From Mycoplasmataceae bacterium (GTDB lineage Bacteria > Bacillota_I > Bacilli_A > Mycoplasmatales > Mycoplasmoidaceae): 56,938 nt of DNA. This document shows positions 23,101 to 33,599 of the stretch, piece after piece. The position numbers were made by a program, and so were the translations under genes. How positions within the stretch are numbered: the first letter of the stretch is position 1; each line of letters opens with the position of its first letter. The notes beneath the pieces are model-generated. The model was not told the DNA's origin. It worked only from the letters and a program-made list of their open reading frames with translations, and made no database searches. Where the stretch lies: contig JAITFH010000057.1 in the NCBI GenBank assembly GCA_031281465.1, positions 1-56,938 on the forward strand. The letters are read 5' to 3'.

Positions 23101-23198
23101 AAATTGTTATTTTCTTACACAAGAGTGGGGACTTTGAACTTGATTTCAGCGAACTATATAGCAGAAAATTTTCCACCAATAGCTTTTAATAAAAAAAA

Positions 23199-23204
23199 TA
23201 TAAT
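23199..23204 (+). promoter_or_regulatory. -10 box of rpsR
   Basis: TATAAT ends six bases before ATG 23211; leaderless. Confidence 0.65.
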
Positions 23205-23210
23205 AATACT

Positions 23211-23453
23211 ATGGAAAACAATAATCAACAAAAAAAATACTTTGACTTTCAACCAAAGAGCTGTCTATGTTGCAAAAAAGGTGTTTTACACATCGATCAC
23301 AAAGATGTAGAACTATTAAATACTTTTATTTCTTATAATGGAAAAATTAAACCACGTCGTATTAGTGGTGCTTGCTGCAAACACCAAAGAATGATTCAAA
23401 ATGCTATTAAAAGAGCAAGACTAATCGCTTTAATACCGTTTGTTAAAGGATAA
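23211..23453 (+). CDS. rpsR: Ribosomal protein bS18
   Basis: 80 residues of the small-subunit protein that partners bS6. It has the S18 core [39 protein letters not shown], listed here as [17 protein letters not shown] and [10 protein letters not shown] blocks. An N-terminal CLCCKKG and a later ACCKH suggest a zinc-binding form. It stands alone; rpsF and ssb, its usual neighbours, are not beside it. tRNA-Leu follows 11 bases downstream on the same strand. Confidence 0.93.
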   Translation: MENNNQQKKYFDFQPKSCLCCKKGVLHIDHKDVELLNTFISYNGKIKPRRISGACCKHQRMIQNAIKRARLIALIPFVKG

Positions 23454-23464
23454 TTTCTTTTTTT

Positions 23465-23550
23465 GCTCAGGTGGCGGAATGGTAGACGCAGTGGACTCAA
23501 AATCCACCGGTAGCAATACCTTAAGGGTTCAAGTCCCTTTCTGAGCACCA
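23465..23550 (+). tRNA. tRNA-Leu (anticodon CAA)
   Basis: 86 bases with encoded CCA. The acceptor GCTCAGG pairs with TCTGAGC, the anticodon stem TGGA/TCCA has the loop CTCAAAA, the variable arm is long as in class II tRNAs, and the T-arm is GGGTTCAAGTCCC. Confidence 0.95.
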
Positions 23551-23558
23551 AATTATCA

Positions 23559-23590
23559 GGTTAAAATTCGAAAATATTTTACCACTTTTT
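23559..23590 (+). terminator. Probable terminator after tRNA-Leu
   Basis: GGT(t)AAAAT pairs with ATTTTACC around an eight-base loop and is followed by five T. The stem is AT-rich and moderately convincing. Confidence 0.45.
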
Positions 23591-23691
23591 AAAAAACAGA
23601 AAGGTAGAATAAAGAAAAAAAGCATCTAATTCTAATATTTATCATACATATGTAAGCAAGCTGAAAACCCGGGTAAAATGCTAATTTAAAA

Positions 23692-23697
23692 TATAAT
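23692..23697 (+). promoter_or_regulatory. -10 box of pflB
   Basis: TATAAT ends eight bases before ATG 23706. An ACATATGTAAG sequence (about 23646-23656) like the cas9 operator core lies further upstream. Confidence 0.55.
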
Positions 23698-23705
23698 TTT
23701 ATAGT

Positions 23706-25976
23706 ATGTCTAAGAACAGTGGCGTAGAAAAGTTTATTCAGTGAAAGGATTTTAAGAAGGGTGTTTGGTGTGACGCTCCCAATGTCAGAGACTTCATTCA
23801 AAAAAATTACACACCCTATACCAAAGACGCTAGTTTTCTATCCGGACCTTCCAAAACCACTATCGCTCTATGAGACAAAATCAAAGAATTATTAAAAAAA
23901 GAAAAAGATAACGGAGGAGTTTTAGACTTTGATTCATCAGTTGTTTCATCAATCGATGCTTATGATGCAGGTTATATAGATAAAGAGTTAGAAAAAATAG
24001 TTGGTCTACAAACTAACGAACCATTAAAACGCGCATATATGCCAATTGGTGGAATTAAGATGGCTCAAGCAGCTGCAGCTAACTACGGTTTTAAAACAAA
24101 CCCTGAACTAGATAAAATTTATTCTAAATATCGTAAAACGCATAACCAAGCGGTGTTTGATGTATATACCGATCAAATGCGTGCTGCTCGTCATACACAT
24201 GTTATTACTGGTTTACCTGATACATATGCTAGAGGAAGAATTATCGGAGATTATCGCCGTATTGCTCTTTATGGAATTGATTTCTTAATTGAAGACAAAA
24301 AAATTATGCGCGATAAATTAACAGGTGTAACCGTTAACGAAGAAACAATTAGAATGAGAGAGGAAACGGCAGAACAAATTAATGCGTTGGTAGCGATGAA
24401 ATCGATGGCTAAGAAATATGGATGCGATATCTCGGTGCCAGCTAGCAACGCTCGGGAAGCTATTCAATGAACATATTTTGGTTATCTAGCTGCTATTAAA
24501 GAGCAAAACGGAGCAGCTATGAGTTTAGGACGAGTCTCAACATTTTTTGATATTTATTTAGAAAAAGATATCAAAGCCAATATTATTACCGAAGAAGAAG
24601 CGCAAGAACTTATCGACCAATTTGTTATGAAACTACGAATTGTACGTTTTATTCGTCCTCATGCTTACAATGAAATATTTTCTGGAGATCCAGTATGAGC
24701 TACTGAATCAATCGGCGGAATGGGAATTGATGGCAGAACATTAGTCACAAAAACATCTTATAGATTTATCCACACACTTTCTAATTTAGGTCCTTCTCCC
24801 GAACCAAATATTACTATTCTTTTCTCAAAAAATCTTCCAGTAGAATTCAAAAAATTCTGTGCTAGATACTCAATCAAATATTCATCTATTCAATATGAAA
24901 ATGATGATTTAATGAGATTGGTAAGAGGTGATGATTATGGAATAGCTTGTTGCGTTTCTGCGATGAGTTTAGGAAAAGAAATGCAATTTTTTGGAGCAAG
25001 AGCAAATTTAGCTAAAACTCTACTTTATGCCATTAACAACGGAATAGATGAAATGGAACCAGAATACAAAATGGGACCCGATTTAGGACCATTAAAAGCT
25101 GGAGTTTTAGAATATAGCGTAGTGTGGAAAAGATACACTTTATATGTTGATTGATTAGCTAAATTGTATGTAAATACTTTAAATATGATTCACTATATGC
25201 ACGACAAGTATTATTATGAAGCAGCTGAAATGGCACTTTATGATACACAAGTTAGAAGATTTTTTGCTACTGGAATAGCTGGGTTGAGTATTGTAGCGGA
25301 TTCGTTATCAGCTATCAAATTTGCAAAAGTTACTCCAGTATGAGAAAAGACTCCTAACGGTAAAGTAGCTAAATCATTTAAAATTGTAGGAGATTTTCCT
25401 AAGTTTGGAAACAACGATGATCGTGTAGATAAAATAGCTGAACAAGTATTGGAAAACTTTATTAAATCTTTAAGAAAGAACGTTTCTTATCGTAATAGTG
25501 AAATCACTACTTCTGTTTTAACGATTACTTCTAACATTATGTATGGTAAAGTTACAGGAGCTACTCCTGATGGAAGAGAAGCTGGTAAACCGTTTGCTCC
25601 AGGTGCTAACCCGGTAAGTGGTAGAGATATGACGGGAGCTATTAACTCTCTTTCTTCAGTAGCAAAACTAAACTATGATTTTGCTAGAGACGGAATCAGT
25701 AACACGTGAACTGTTACTCCTCCTTCTTTAGGAACTAACGAGAAAGAAAGAGAGAACAATTTGGTTACCATTCTTAATGCTTATTTCGGAGATAAAAATG
25801 GATTCCATTTAAATGTTAATGTATTAGAACAAGAAACACTTCGTGATACTCAAAAACATCCAGAAAATTATCCACAATTAACAATTAGAGTAAGCGGATA
25901 TGCGGTTAATTTTGTGAAATTAACCAAAGAACAACAAGACGAAGTTATTGCTAGGACTTTTCATAACAAACTTTAA
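23706..25976 (+). CDS. pflB: Formate C-acetyltransferase (pyruvate formate-lyase)
   Basis: Converts pyruvate and CoA to formate and acetyl-CoA with a glycyl radical; 756 residues, normal length. The active-site pair is in GIACCVSAM, and [19 protein letters not shown] is conserved. The C-terminal radical loop is [13 protein letters not shown] followed by DEVIARTFH. The enzyme works without oxygen and is cleaved by it, agreeing with the rubrerythrin gene. No activating enzyme (pflA) is visible in the window. UGA encodes Trp at several sites. Confidence 0.97.
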
Positions 25977-25984
25977 TGAGTGGT

Positions 25985-25990
25985 TATAAT
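25985..25990 (+). promoter_or_regulatory. -10 box of lipoprotein gene behind pflB
   Basis: TATAAT ends six bases before ATG 25997. This favours 25997 over an in-frame ATG at 25976 that overlaps the pflB stop codon. Confidence 0.6.
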
Positions 25991-25996
25991 TTTTAC

Positions 25997-27046
25997 ATGT
26001 ATAAATATTTAAAAATATTTTCTGTACTTTTTTGTTTTTTTCCATTATTATTTGCAAACTCTTGTAGCTTCTTTTATTTTAATAATATGTTCAAAATTAT
26101 TAATATTAAGAGCTTTCCACTAGAAAATAATCAAGTAGAATATCACAACGAGATTAATATAGAACTAACAAAAAAAATAGAGTGATCTACTTTAACCACT
26201 TTAGATTTAAACTATCTAAAAGAACAAGGGGAAGAAAGTCTTGATATTTCATTAAGCAATAACTATAATAAAAATGTTAAAAATCAATCAAGAACCAATC
26301 TTTATTTTTTAATAACCGGAGCTGATGAAAATTCACCATCTATCCCTTCTATTACCGAAGAAAAATATCCATATAAAGTTGAGTTTAAAAATTTTAATTT
26401 TCCAACCAATCCAAATGACCAAAATTTTTTAGCAGATAACATCCAAGTCGGTGATACGTTGCTTTTTGATATGCCAGACGAAAGTAAAGAAAGTGTTTTT
26501 AATATATTAGATGAAAAAAATAAAATTGAAGGTGAAATTACAAGTATCCAAAAAGATAGTTCTGGAACAATTACAAGCATTGGTTTTACATCAACATCTT
26601 ACGGTTTCGATGCACAAAAATTTAATTCAGAAGGTTGTAAATTTTCTAAAGTTGTCCAAGAAGGTTCAAATATCAAACTGCCACTTGGTTTTAATGTTAG
26701 TAATATATTATTTGAAAATTATGATGCATATTCTACCTTTCCTTTAGAAAAATATATCAATTACAGCTATGAAGAAAAATTAGAATCATACTTGGTAGAA
26801 AATGCATATTTATTCACGAGATATAGTGTAGATAATGCGACTTTAGAATGAACACCAAAAGATAATATAGTATTAGGGAATAAGTCGTTAAAACAACAAG
26901 ATTTATTGTCTATTGGAGAACACCCAGTAAAAGCGAAATTAGACTTGCTTGTTACTAGAGAAAAATATGATATCTGATCCAAACTAACATATGAAATAGG
27001 ACTTAAATATTTTTATTATTTTACTTTAACAAATCCCACTACTTAA
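25997..27046 (+). CDS. Lipoprotein, unknown function
   Basis: 349 residues. A hydrophobic signal peptide ends in LLFANSC with lipidated Cys23. The rest is a hydrophilic, Asn/Lys/Glu-rich extracellular domain with no motif I recognise. Read from ATG 25976 it would be seven residues longer. Its last eight bases overlap the convergent cmk gene. Confidence 0.75.
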
Positions 27047-27686
27047 TACTATTAAATTCTTCAATAAGAATATTTATTATTTCGTCCACACTAAATCCAT
27101 CGGTTAATAAATAAAAAGCATCTGGAACACGAATTAGTGGGTTTATTTTTCTTTCTGTATCCATTTTATCTCTAAGAATAACATTCTTTTCTACTTCATC
27201 AAAAGGCACAACTTTATTAAGTTCCTCTCATCTTCTTTGTGCTCTTACTTGCACACTAGCATCTAAATAAACTTTTAGATTGGCATCAGGGAAAACAACT
27301 GATGTCGTTTCCCTTCCTTCTACAACAATGGAAGCAGTTTTAGCAATCTCTCTTCTGATATCAATAATCTTTTTTCCCACACAAGGTATCTTAGCAATAA
27401 AAGGAACTAAACCAGCTATTTCCTTAGAGTAGCATTCCGTTGTAACATCTAAATCATTCAAAAAAAAACTATTTTTCTCTTGGATGATTTTTGAACTATT
27501 GATGATTGCTTCTACATCTTCAGTGTTTTCTAAAGAAATGTTTTTGAGAGCGATAGCTAGACAACGGTATAAACCACCGCTATTAACAAAAGTAAAATTT
27601 AAAACGTCTGCGAGTTGTTTAGCAATTGTTGATTTTCCAGCACCTGCTGGTCCATCGATCGCAATCACATAATTTTTATTACTCAT
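27039..27686 (-). CDS. cmk: Cytidylate kinase
   Basis: Phosphorylates CMP and dCMP with ATP; 215 residues. The P-loop is IDGPAGAGKST (near residues 10-20), followed by FVNSGGLYR for the nucleotide-binding region, then VVEGRETTSVVFPDANLKVYLDAS and the lid RAQRRWEEL, all cytidylate kinase hallmarks. TATAAT (27694-27699, minus) is seven bases before the ATG. Confidence 0.93.
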
Positions 27687-27693
27687 TATTTAC

Positions 27694-27699
27694 ATTATA
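27694..27699 (-). promoter_or_regulatory. -10 box of cmk
   Basis: TATAAT on the minus strand ends seven bases before ATG 27686; leaderless. Confidence 0.6.
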
Positions 27700-27711
27700 T
27701 ACATAGGAACA

Positions 27712-27745
27712 AAAAAAGCTAGGGAACAATAAACCTAGCTTTTTT
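27712..27745 (-). terminator. Strong bidirectional terminator after corA
   Basis: AAAAAAGCTAGG (27712-27723) and CCTAGCTTTTTT (27734-27745) form a perfect 12-base stem with A and T runs, so it works in both directions. It would end minus-strand transcripts of the corA unit. A second perfect hairpin (GTGTGTATA 27765-27773 with TATACACAC 27788-27796), without a T run on the minus strand, lies between it and corA. Confidence 0.85.
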
Positions 27746-27815
27746 GTATGAAACAAACCACAACGTGTGTATAAATATGAAAGCGATATACACACTTTTA
27801 TAGTATATATTAAAT

Positions 27816-28787
27816 TATTTTTTTAAACACAAAAAAGATTAATAAAACAACAGTTAGCACTACAAGTATTCCGATAATGATATAGAACGAATATGGATCG
27901 TCTCCACCTGGAAGTCATACATTCATTCCATATAGACCTGCTACAACGGTTCACATACCGACAATCAAAGTAATTGCAGTTAGTCTAGTTACTACCATAT
28001 TTGTTTCAGAAGTTATCTTAGCATCATAAATTCTTAATAACTCAGCACAAGCTTTATAAATTGAATCGGAGAATCGACTAACACCTTCGATTCTTAGAAA
28101 TATACTTGTAAAAAGTTTTTTAACTTTTTTTGTAATTCATTTTATAGATTCATTGTCAATAAATCCTTGTAGTTTTTCCATAGCCCGTAATTGTTTTCTC
28201 ATGAAGAAAGTTTTCTTACGAATGATGTCAATTTTATCTAAGTTAAATTTTTTATGATTAGAAGAAATTTCTCTTTGAAGTTCTTCTACTTGATCTTCAG
28301 TCATTTCGAGAATATTAGAGTATTCAAGAATAATTGAATCAAACAAATCGTAAATACATCTAACGATAGCGGTATGTCTAATTTTAGTGCTAGAAGTAAT
28401 TCTCTTTTCCAAAATTTCATTAATCTTTTTGATTTCTGCAATTTCTTCTTCAGGGAAACAAATGAAAAGATAGTTGTTGTTTAAATAAATATTAATTTCA
28501 TTTTTTTTGATATCATCAGTTCCAAAACTCATAGAAATGAAATCAAAATCTTGGTAGCTTGTATAACGTACCATTTCATCTATATTATTAGTATCTTCTA
28601 AAGTTTCATGATTTAGAGAAAAAATCTTGCTAATTTCAATAAAACTATTTTTACTACCGATAACAATAATTAAATCGTCAGTTTTATTTTCACACTTTTT
28701 TTGAAACGATTCTAAGAATTTTTTTTGTTTTTCTTGCGAAACTTCACAGTCAAGTATGTTGTTGGCGAAACTAAAAACTCTTAACAT
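27816..28787 (-). CDS. corA: CorA-type magnesium/cobalt transporter
   Basis: 323 residues. A soluble, mostly helical N-terminal part is followed by two C-terminal membrane segments. The first ends in YGMNV, the diagnostic GMN selectivity signature, and is followed by a short acidic loop and a second hydrophobic helix. Four helical segments before it (EYSNILEMTEDQVEELQREI, FFMRKQLRAMEKL) match the CorA funnel. It follows a small basic ORF by 12 bases in the same transcript. Confidence 0.9.
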
Positions 28788-28799
28788 GTCGCTACTTTT

Positions 28800-28916
28800 T
28801 TATTCTTGATGAAGTTTAGCGAATTTTTTTGTTTCTTTCTTAGCACGTAGTAAATCTCGTTTTTCACGTTTAATTCTTCTTTTATTGCGAGTGACTTTTG
28901 TAATAAATCTTGCCAT
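28800..28916 (-). CDS. Small basic protein (38 residues)
   Basis: MARFITKVTRNKRRIK and about 22 further, mainly basic residues. Length and charge recall a small ribosomal protein, but I cannot match it to S21, L34 or another named one. It is supported by a -10-like TATACT (28923-28928, minus) six bases before the ATG and by its position as first gene of the corA transcript. Confidence 0.55.
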   Translation of the reverse strand: MARFITKVTRNKRRIKREKRDLLRAKKETKKFAKLHQE

Positions 28917-28922
28917 ATTATT

Positions 28923-28928
28923 AGTATA
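28923..28928 (-). promoter_or_regulatory. -10 box of corA transcript
   Basis: TATACT on the minus strand ends six bases before ATG 28916. Confidence 0.45.
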
Positions 28929-28969
28929 TATTGAAAATACGAAATTAAAGCAAGAAGAAAAAATTACGA

Positions 28970-29335
28970 TTAGTCTAGCTTTTTGTTTGTATTTTTGTGT
29001 GAATTATCAATGGATACTTCAAATTTATGGTTAGCACTATACTTTATTGTAAAAGGGATTCCTTCTTTAAATGTTATTGTGTTGAAATCTCCTAACAAAT
29101 CATCATCTTCCTTGAATTGTTTAAGAACAGTAAATAAAACCTTATCACACATATACTCTGTTATAGGCTCATGCGAACAATAAGAAAACATCCCGTTTTT
29201 TGAACTATAAAAACCAAATCGTTTGTATAAAAAAGATGCCATCTTTTTTTCTAATGTTTTCGCTTCTTCTAGGTTCTTCCTAATTTTGCGTTCATTAGTT
29301 TCAAATTCCAAAATCCTTACATATTTCTTTATCAT
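28970..29335 (-). CDS. Hypothetical protein
   Basis: 121 residues, no family recognised; basic and charged, with a helical first half (KIRKNLEEAKTLEKKMA) and no membrane segment. Its ATG lies inside the end of the upstream gene, overlapping by seven bases, with AGGAG directly before it, so the two are probably coupled. Confidence 0.6.
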   Translation of the reverse strand: MIKKYVRILEFETNERKIRKNLEEAKTLEKKMASFLYKRFGFYSSKNGMFSYCSHEPITEYMCDKVLFTVLKQFKEDDDLLGDFNTITFKEGIPFTIKYSANHKFEVSIDNSHKNTNKKLD

Positions 29336-29640
29336 TCTCCTGCTTCTATAGCTTCTTCTTTGTAATCTACTATACCGTCTTTTGTTTGGCTAACTAACTC
29401 TTTTATACCAGGGTGAAAATAAGTTAATTCTGTGGCAATAAAATATCTAAACATCATAATCTGCTCATCTACTGATTTGCTGTTTTTTGAAACATACCAA
29501 TTGGTTTTAGGCAAACGACGCATCGATGTCACCCTACATAAGTCTTTAAGATACAATTCAAGTTCTTCTTTTATTTCGTCTTCTTCAAATTCGTATTCCA
29601 AATAAACACCGTACTCGTAAGGTGGAGGAAGTTTAACCAT
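29329..29640 (-). CDS. Hypothetical protein
   Basis: 103 residues when the UGA at 29334-29332 is read as Trp before TAA. Acidic N-terminal half (EFEEDEIKEELELYLKDL), no recognised motif. TATAAT (29648-29653, minus) is seven bases before the ATG. It heads a two-gene unit with 28970-29335. Confidence 0.6.
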
Positions 29641-29647
29641 ACAGAGA

Positions 29648-29653
29648 ATTATA
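29648..29653 (-). promoter_or_regulatory. -10 box of two-gene hypothetical unit
   Basis: TATAAT on the minus strand ends seven bases before ATG 29640. Confidence 0.55.
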
Positions 29654-29726
29654 TTATTTGTTGAAAATTGTAGGGCGGAATGACGGAACTTTTTACACCT
29701 CCAGATTTATATTAAATCTGATTAAA

Positions 29727-29732
29727 TATAAT
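29727..29732 (+). promoter_or_regulatory. -10 box of uvrA
   Basis: TATAAT ends eight bases before ATG 29741. Confidence 0.55.
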
Positions 29733-29740
29733 AACAAATA

Positions 29741-32575
29741 ATGAGCAACGAATGAATTAAAATTAGGGGTGCAAAAGAGAACAATTTAAAAAATATTGAT
29801 ATCGATATTCCAAAGAACAAATTAGTTACCATCACCGGAGTAAGTGGTAGTGGAAAATCTTCTTTAGCTTTTGATACAATTTATGAAGAAGGAAAAAGAC
29901 GATATATGGAATCTCTTTCTAGTTATGCTCGAATGTTTTTGGGTGGAAATAAGAAACCAGATGTGTTATCAATAGAAGGACTATGTCCTACTATCTCAAT
30001 CGATCAGAAAACCACTTCTCATAATCCAAGAAGTACAGTCGGAACAATCACTGAAATCTATGATTACTTACGTGTACTATACGCTCGTATTGGAACACCT
30101 TATTGTCCTAATGGACATGGGGTGATAGAAAATCTAACTACTAAAGGGATAATTGACAAAATTATGCAGGAAATTAAAGAAGGTGATAAATTAATTTTAA
30201 TGGCACCAGTTGTCGCCAAAGCTAAAGGAACATTCGCTGACGAAATCGAGACAATAACTAGAAACGGTTTTGTCCGTGTAAGAATTGATGGAAATATTTA
30301 TATGTTAGATGAGAAAATAGAATTAGAAAAAAATAAGTTTCATACCATTGACATTATCGTTGACAGAATAGTATTTCATGACGATTATGAAACGAAAGTT
30401 AGAATCGCTAATTCGGTAGAAACTTGTTTGAAATATGGAAGTGAAAAAATTATTTATGTAGTTAACGAAAAAGAAGAAAAAACACTTTCAAAAATTCACT
30501 CATGTAAAGTTTGTGGTTTTAGTATTCCCGAAATCGAACCAAGATTATTTTCTTTTAATTCTCCAATCGGTGCTTGTCCTCATTGTAAAGGGTTAGGATT
30601 TACATATGAACCAGATGTTAATAAAATTATTACTGATTGAGAATTGAGTATTAATGACGGAGCAATAGATTTTTTTAAAAATACTGTTAATACCTCTAAT
30701 TTAGAATGACTAAATTTTAATGCATTATTGAAATACTATAAAATTAGTGCTACTAAACCTCTTTCTACTTTTACCGAAAAAGAATTAAGCATTATTTTAA
30801 ATGGAAGTGAAGAACCTATAGAGTATAAAGTTAAATCTGCTTCTGGAAACATTTTCAATAAATTTGAATATATTGAAGGGGTAGCGGCTTTAATTAAAAG
30901 AAGACATTTAGAAACTACAAGTGAAGCTGCCAGAGAATATTACAGTAAATACATGGGTGAAATCACATGTAAACACTGTCATGGAAAAAAATTATCAAAT
31001 ATTGCTTTATCTATAAAAATTGACAAAAAAGATATTATTGATTTTACTGAGTTGCCAATTGACGAAGCAATTGATTTTTTACTTAAACTTAAATTAGATA
31101 CTGTAAAAGAAGAAATTGGAAGAATGGCAATTAAAGAAATTGTTAATCGTTTGGATTTTTTAAAAAACGTTGGTTTAGGATATTTAACTCTTTCTCGTAA
31201 CGCTAACACTTTATCCGGAGGTGAAGCACAAAGAATTCGATTAGGAACACAAATTGGTAGTAGTTTGTCTGGAGTGCTTTATGTTTTAGATGAACCAAGC
31301 ATTGGACTGCACCAAAAAGATAATGAAAAAATCATTGATGCTTTAAAGAAATTAAGGGATGCTGGAAATTCAATTCTAGTAGTTGAACATGATTTAGAAA
31401 CAATTGAAGCTTCTGATTATGTAGTTGAGATTGGACCAGATGCAGGATCGAGAGGTGGTTATGTTACAGCTTATGGAACACCAAGCCAAATAAAAGCCAA
31501 CAAAAATTCTATAACAGGAAAATATTTATCTAACGAACTTTCTATTCCAATTCCAACTTCTCGACGTAGTGGAAACGGAAGCGTTATTGAAATCAAAGGT
31601 GCGGAATGCAACAATATCAAAAACTTATCTTGCGTAATTCCATTGGGAAAATTTGTTTGTGTAACTGGTGTTTCTGGTTCTGGAAAATCAACGCTAGTTA
31701 ATGAGATTATCACAAAAAACATTTTAAAAAGAACGAGCAGTCCATTTGTTGATGCGCCAAAACTTCAATCAATTAAAGGAACAAAAGAAATTAACAAAGT
31801 GATTGTTGTTTCTCAAGAACCAATCGGTAGATCGCCACGTTCTAACCCTGCTACATACATTGGAGTTTTCGATGATATTAGGGATTTGTTTGCTACCACA
31901 AATGAAGCTAAAGCGAGAGGATATTCTAAGGGAAGATTTAGTTTTAATATTCCAGGTGGAAGATGTGAAAAATGTCAAGGGGACGGAGTAATAAAAGTTA
32001 AAATGTTTTTCCTTCCTGATGTGTATGTAAAATGTGATGAGTGTCAAGGAAAAAGATATAACGATGAGACTTTATCAATATTGTACAAAGGAAAAAACAT
32101 TCACGATGTTTTAGAAATGACGGTCGATGTAGCTTATGAATTTTTTAAGAATGTTCCAAACATTGAACAAAAACTTAAATTGCTACAACAAGTAGGATTA
32201 GGATATATCAAACTAGGTGCTCCATCCACAGAACTTTCAGGTGGAGAATCACAAAGAATTAAATTAGCTAAATTTCTACAAAGAAAAACAAATAGAAATT
32301 CTATACTCTTTTTAGATGAACCTACTACGGGTTTACATATCCACGATATCAAAAAAATTATCGAAGTTTTAAACAAGATTGTAGACAGTGGAGCAACAGT
32401 AGTAGTAATCGAACACAATTTAGATTTAATTAAATGTGCAGACTATATCATAGATATGGGGCCCGAGAGTGGAATAAGTGGTGGAAAAATAATTGCTACC
32501 GGAACTCCAGAACAAGTTGCTAAAAAGAGCGATATTTCTTATACTGGTGAGTATTTAAAAAAACTAGGAATATAA
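29741..32575 (+). CDS. uvrA: UvrABC system protein A
   Basis: Damage-recognition ATPase of nucleotide excision repair; 944 residues, typical length. The first Walker A is GVSGSGKSS near residues 31-39 and the second GVSGSGKST near 645. Signature motifs are [11 protein letters not shown] and [11 protein letters not shown]. Zinc sites are CKVCGFS with CPHCKG, CKHCHG, and CEKCQGDG with [19 protein letters not shown] and LDEPTTGLH are Walker B. The stop is two bases from that of the convergent argF-like gene. Confidence 0.97.
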
Positions 32576-32577
32576 CC

Positions 32578-33597
32578 TTATTTAGCATTTACTGTAAGCA
32601 ATCATTTGATAATTGCTTCCATTGCAAATAAACGGTTGTGAGCTTGTTGGAAAACAACAGAATTTTTTGATTGGAAAACTTCTTTAGTTACTTCAACTTC
32701 ACCATTAGCCACTCAGCTGAATTGTTTACCAAAATTATCTGAAATGTATTTTGTATATTCGGAAGATGTACCATTAATAGCTGGTAAACAATGCATGTAG
32801 ATATAGTTTTCTTTAGCTAATTTAGCGATTTCAGCATTAACTTGATATCCAGTATATTCAGTTAATCTTTCTGGTCATAAATCCATACTTTCACCTAAAT
32901 CTAAAAATACGTCTTGATAAATAACATCAGCATCTTTTACTGCATTAATATCAGTAGTAAATTCTACACTACCACCATTTTCCTGAGCTAGTTTTTGGTA
33001 AAATGCTAATTCTTCGGATGAAGGGTGAGCAAGTGTTGGACCAATTCCAACATAGTGGGCTCCATACATCGCCAAACCTTCAATCAATGAACGAGCAACA
33101 TTATTGTTACAAGCACCAACAAATACAACTTTCAAACCTTTGATAGTTTTAAAAACATTGTAGATTGTTAGTAAGTCAGCAATAGCTTGGGTTGGATGAT
33201 TTTTATCACAAAGTAAGTTGATACAAGGAATAGAAGAATATTTAGCGAATTCAGCAATATCTTCATATTTCATACATCTTCATCCCATGATATCATAAAA
33301 TTGACTAAAAACATTAGCTGAATCGATAATTGATTCTTTCTTACCTAGTTGAGAACTTGCAGTATCGTTGAAACTACTCATCATGCCTAAACAAGAACAT
33401 CCAACTTCTCAAGCAGATTTAGTACGTGAAGAAGATTTGGAAAAGAAACTTACAGCTTTTTTTCCAGATGTATAAGAATTAGAAATATCTTTATTCTTTT
33501 TTGTTTTTTGTTGTAACTTATCAGATTTTTCTACCAGAAAGAAAAGTTCTTGTGGAGTTAAATCTTTGATAGTTAAAAAATGTTTAATATTTTTCAT
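32578..33597 (-). CDS. argF: Ornithine carbamoyltransferase-like transcarbamylase
   Basis: 339 residues. Family blocks are present: FSKSSSRTKSAWE in place of the carbamoyl-phosphate motif FxKxSTRTRxxFE, SSQLGKKES, KNHPTQAIADL, FVGACNNNVARSL and YMHCLPAI. Two changes matter: the last Arg of STRTR is Lys, and the ornithine-binding SMG loop reads DLG in QDVFLDLGES. Ornithine and citrulline are the expected substrates because argG lies directly upstream (two-base gap), but specificity may have shifted to another amine. No arginine deiminase or carbamate kinase gene is in the window. Confidence 0.75.
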
Positions 33598-33599
33598 AA

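Noticed and set aside
23088-23160. SRP RNA, 6S RNA or a known riboswitch in this stretch
   Set aside because: None of the conserved core sequences I know could be found on either strand.
28800-28916. Naming the 38-residue basic protein as bS21 or bL34
   Set aside because: Only charge and size agree; conserved residues of either protein are not visible.
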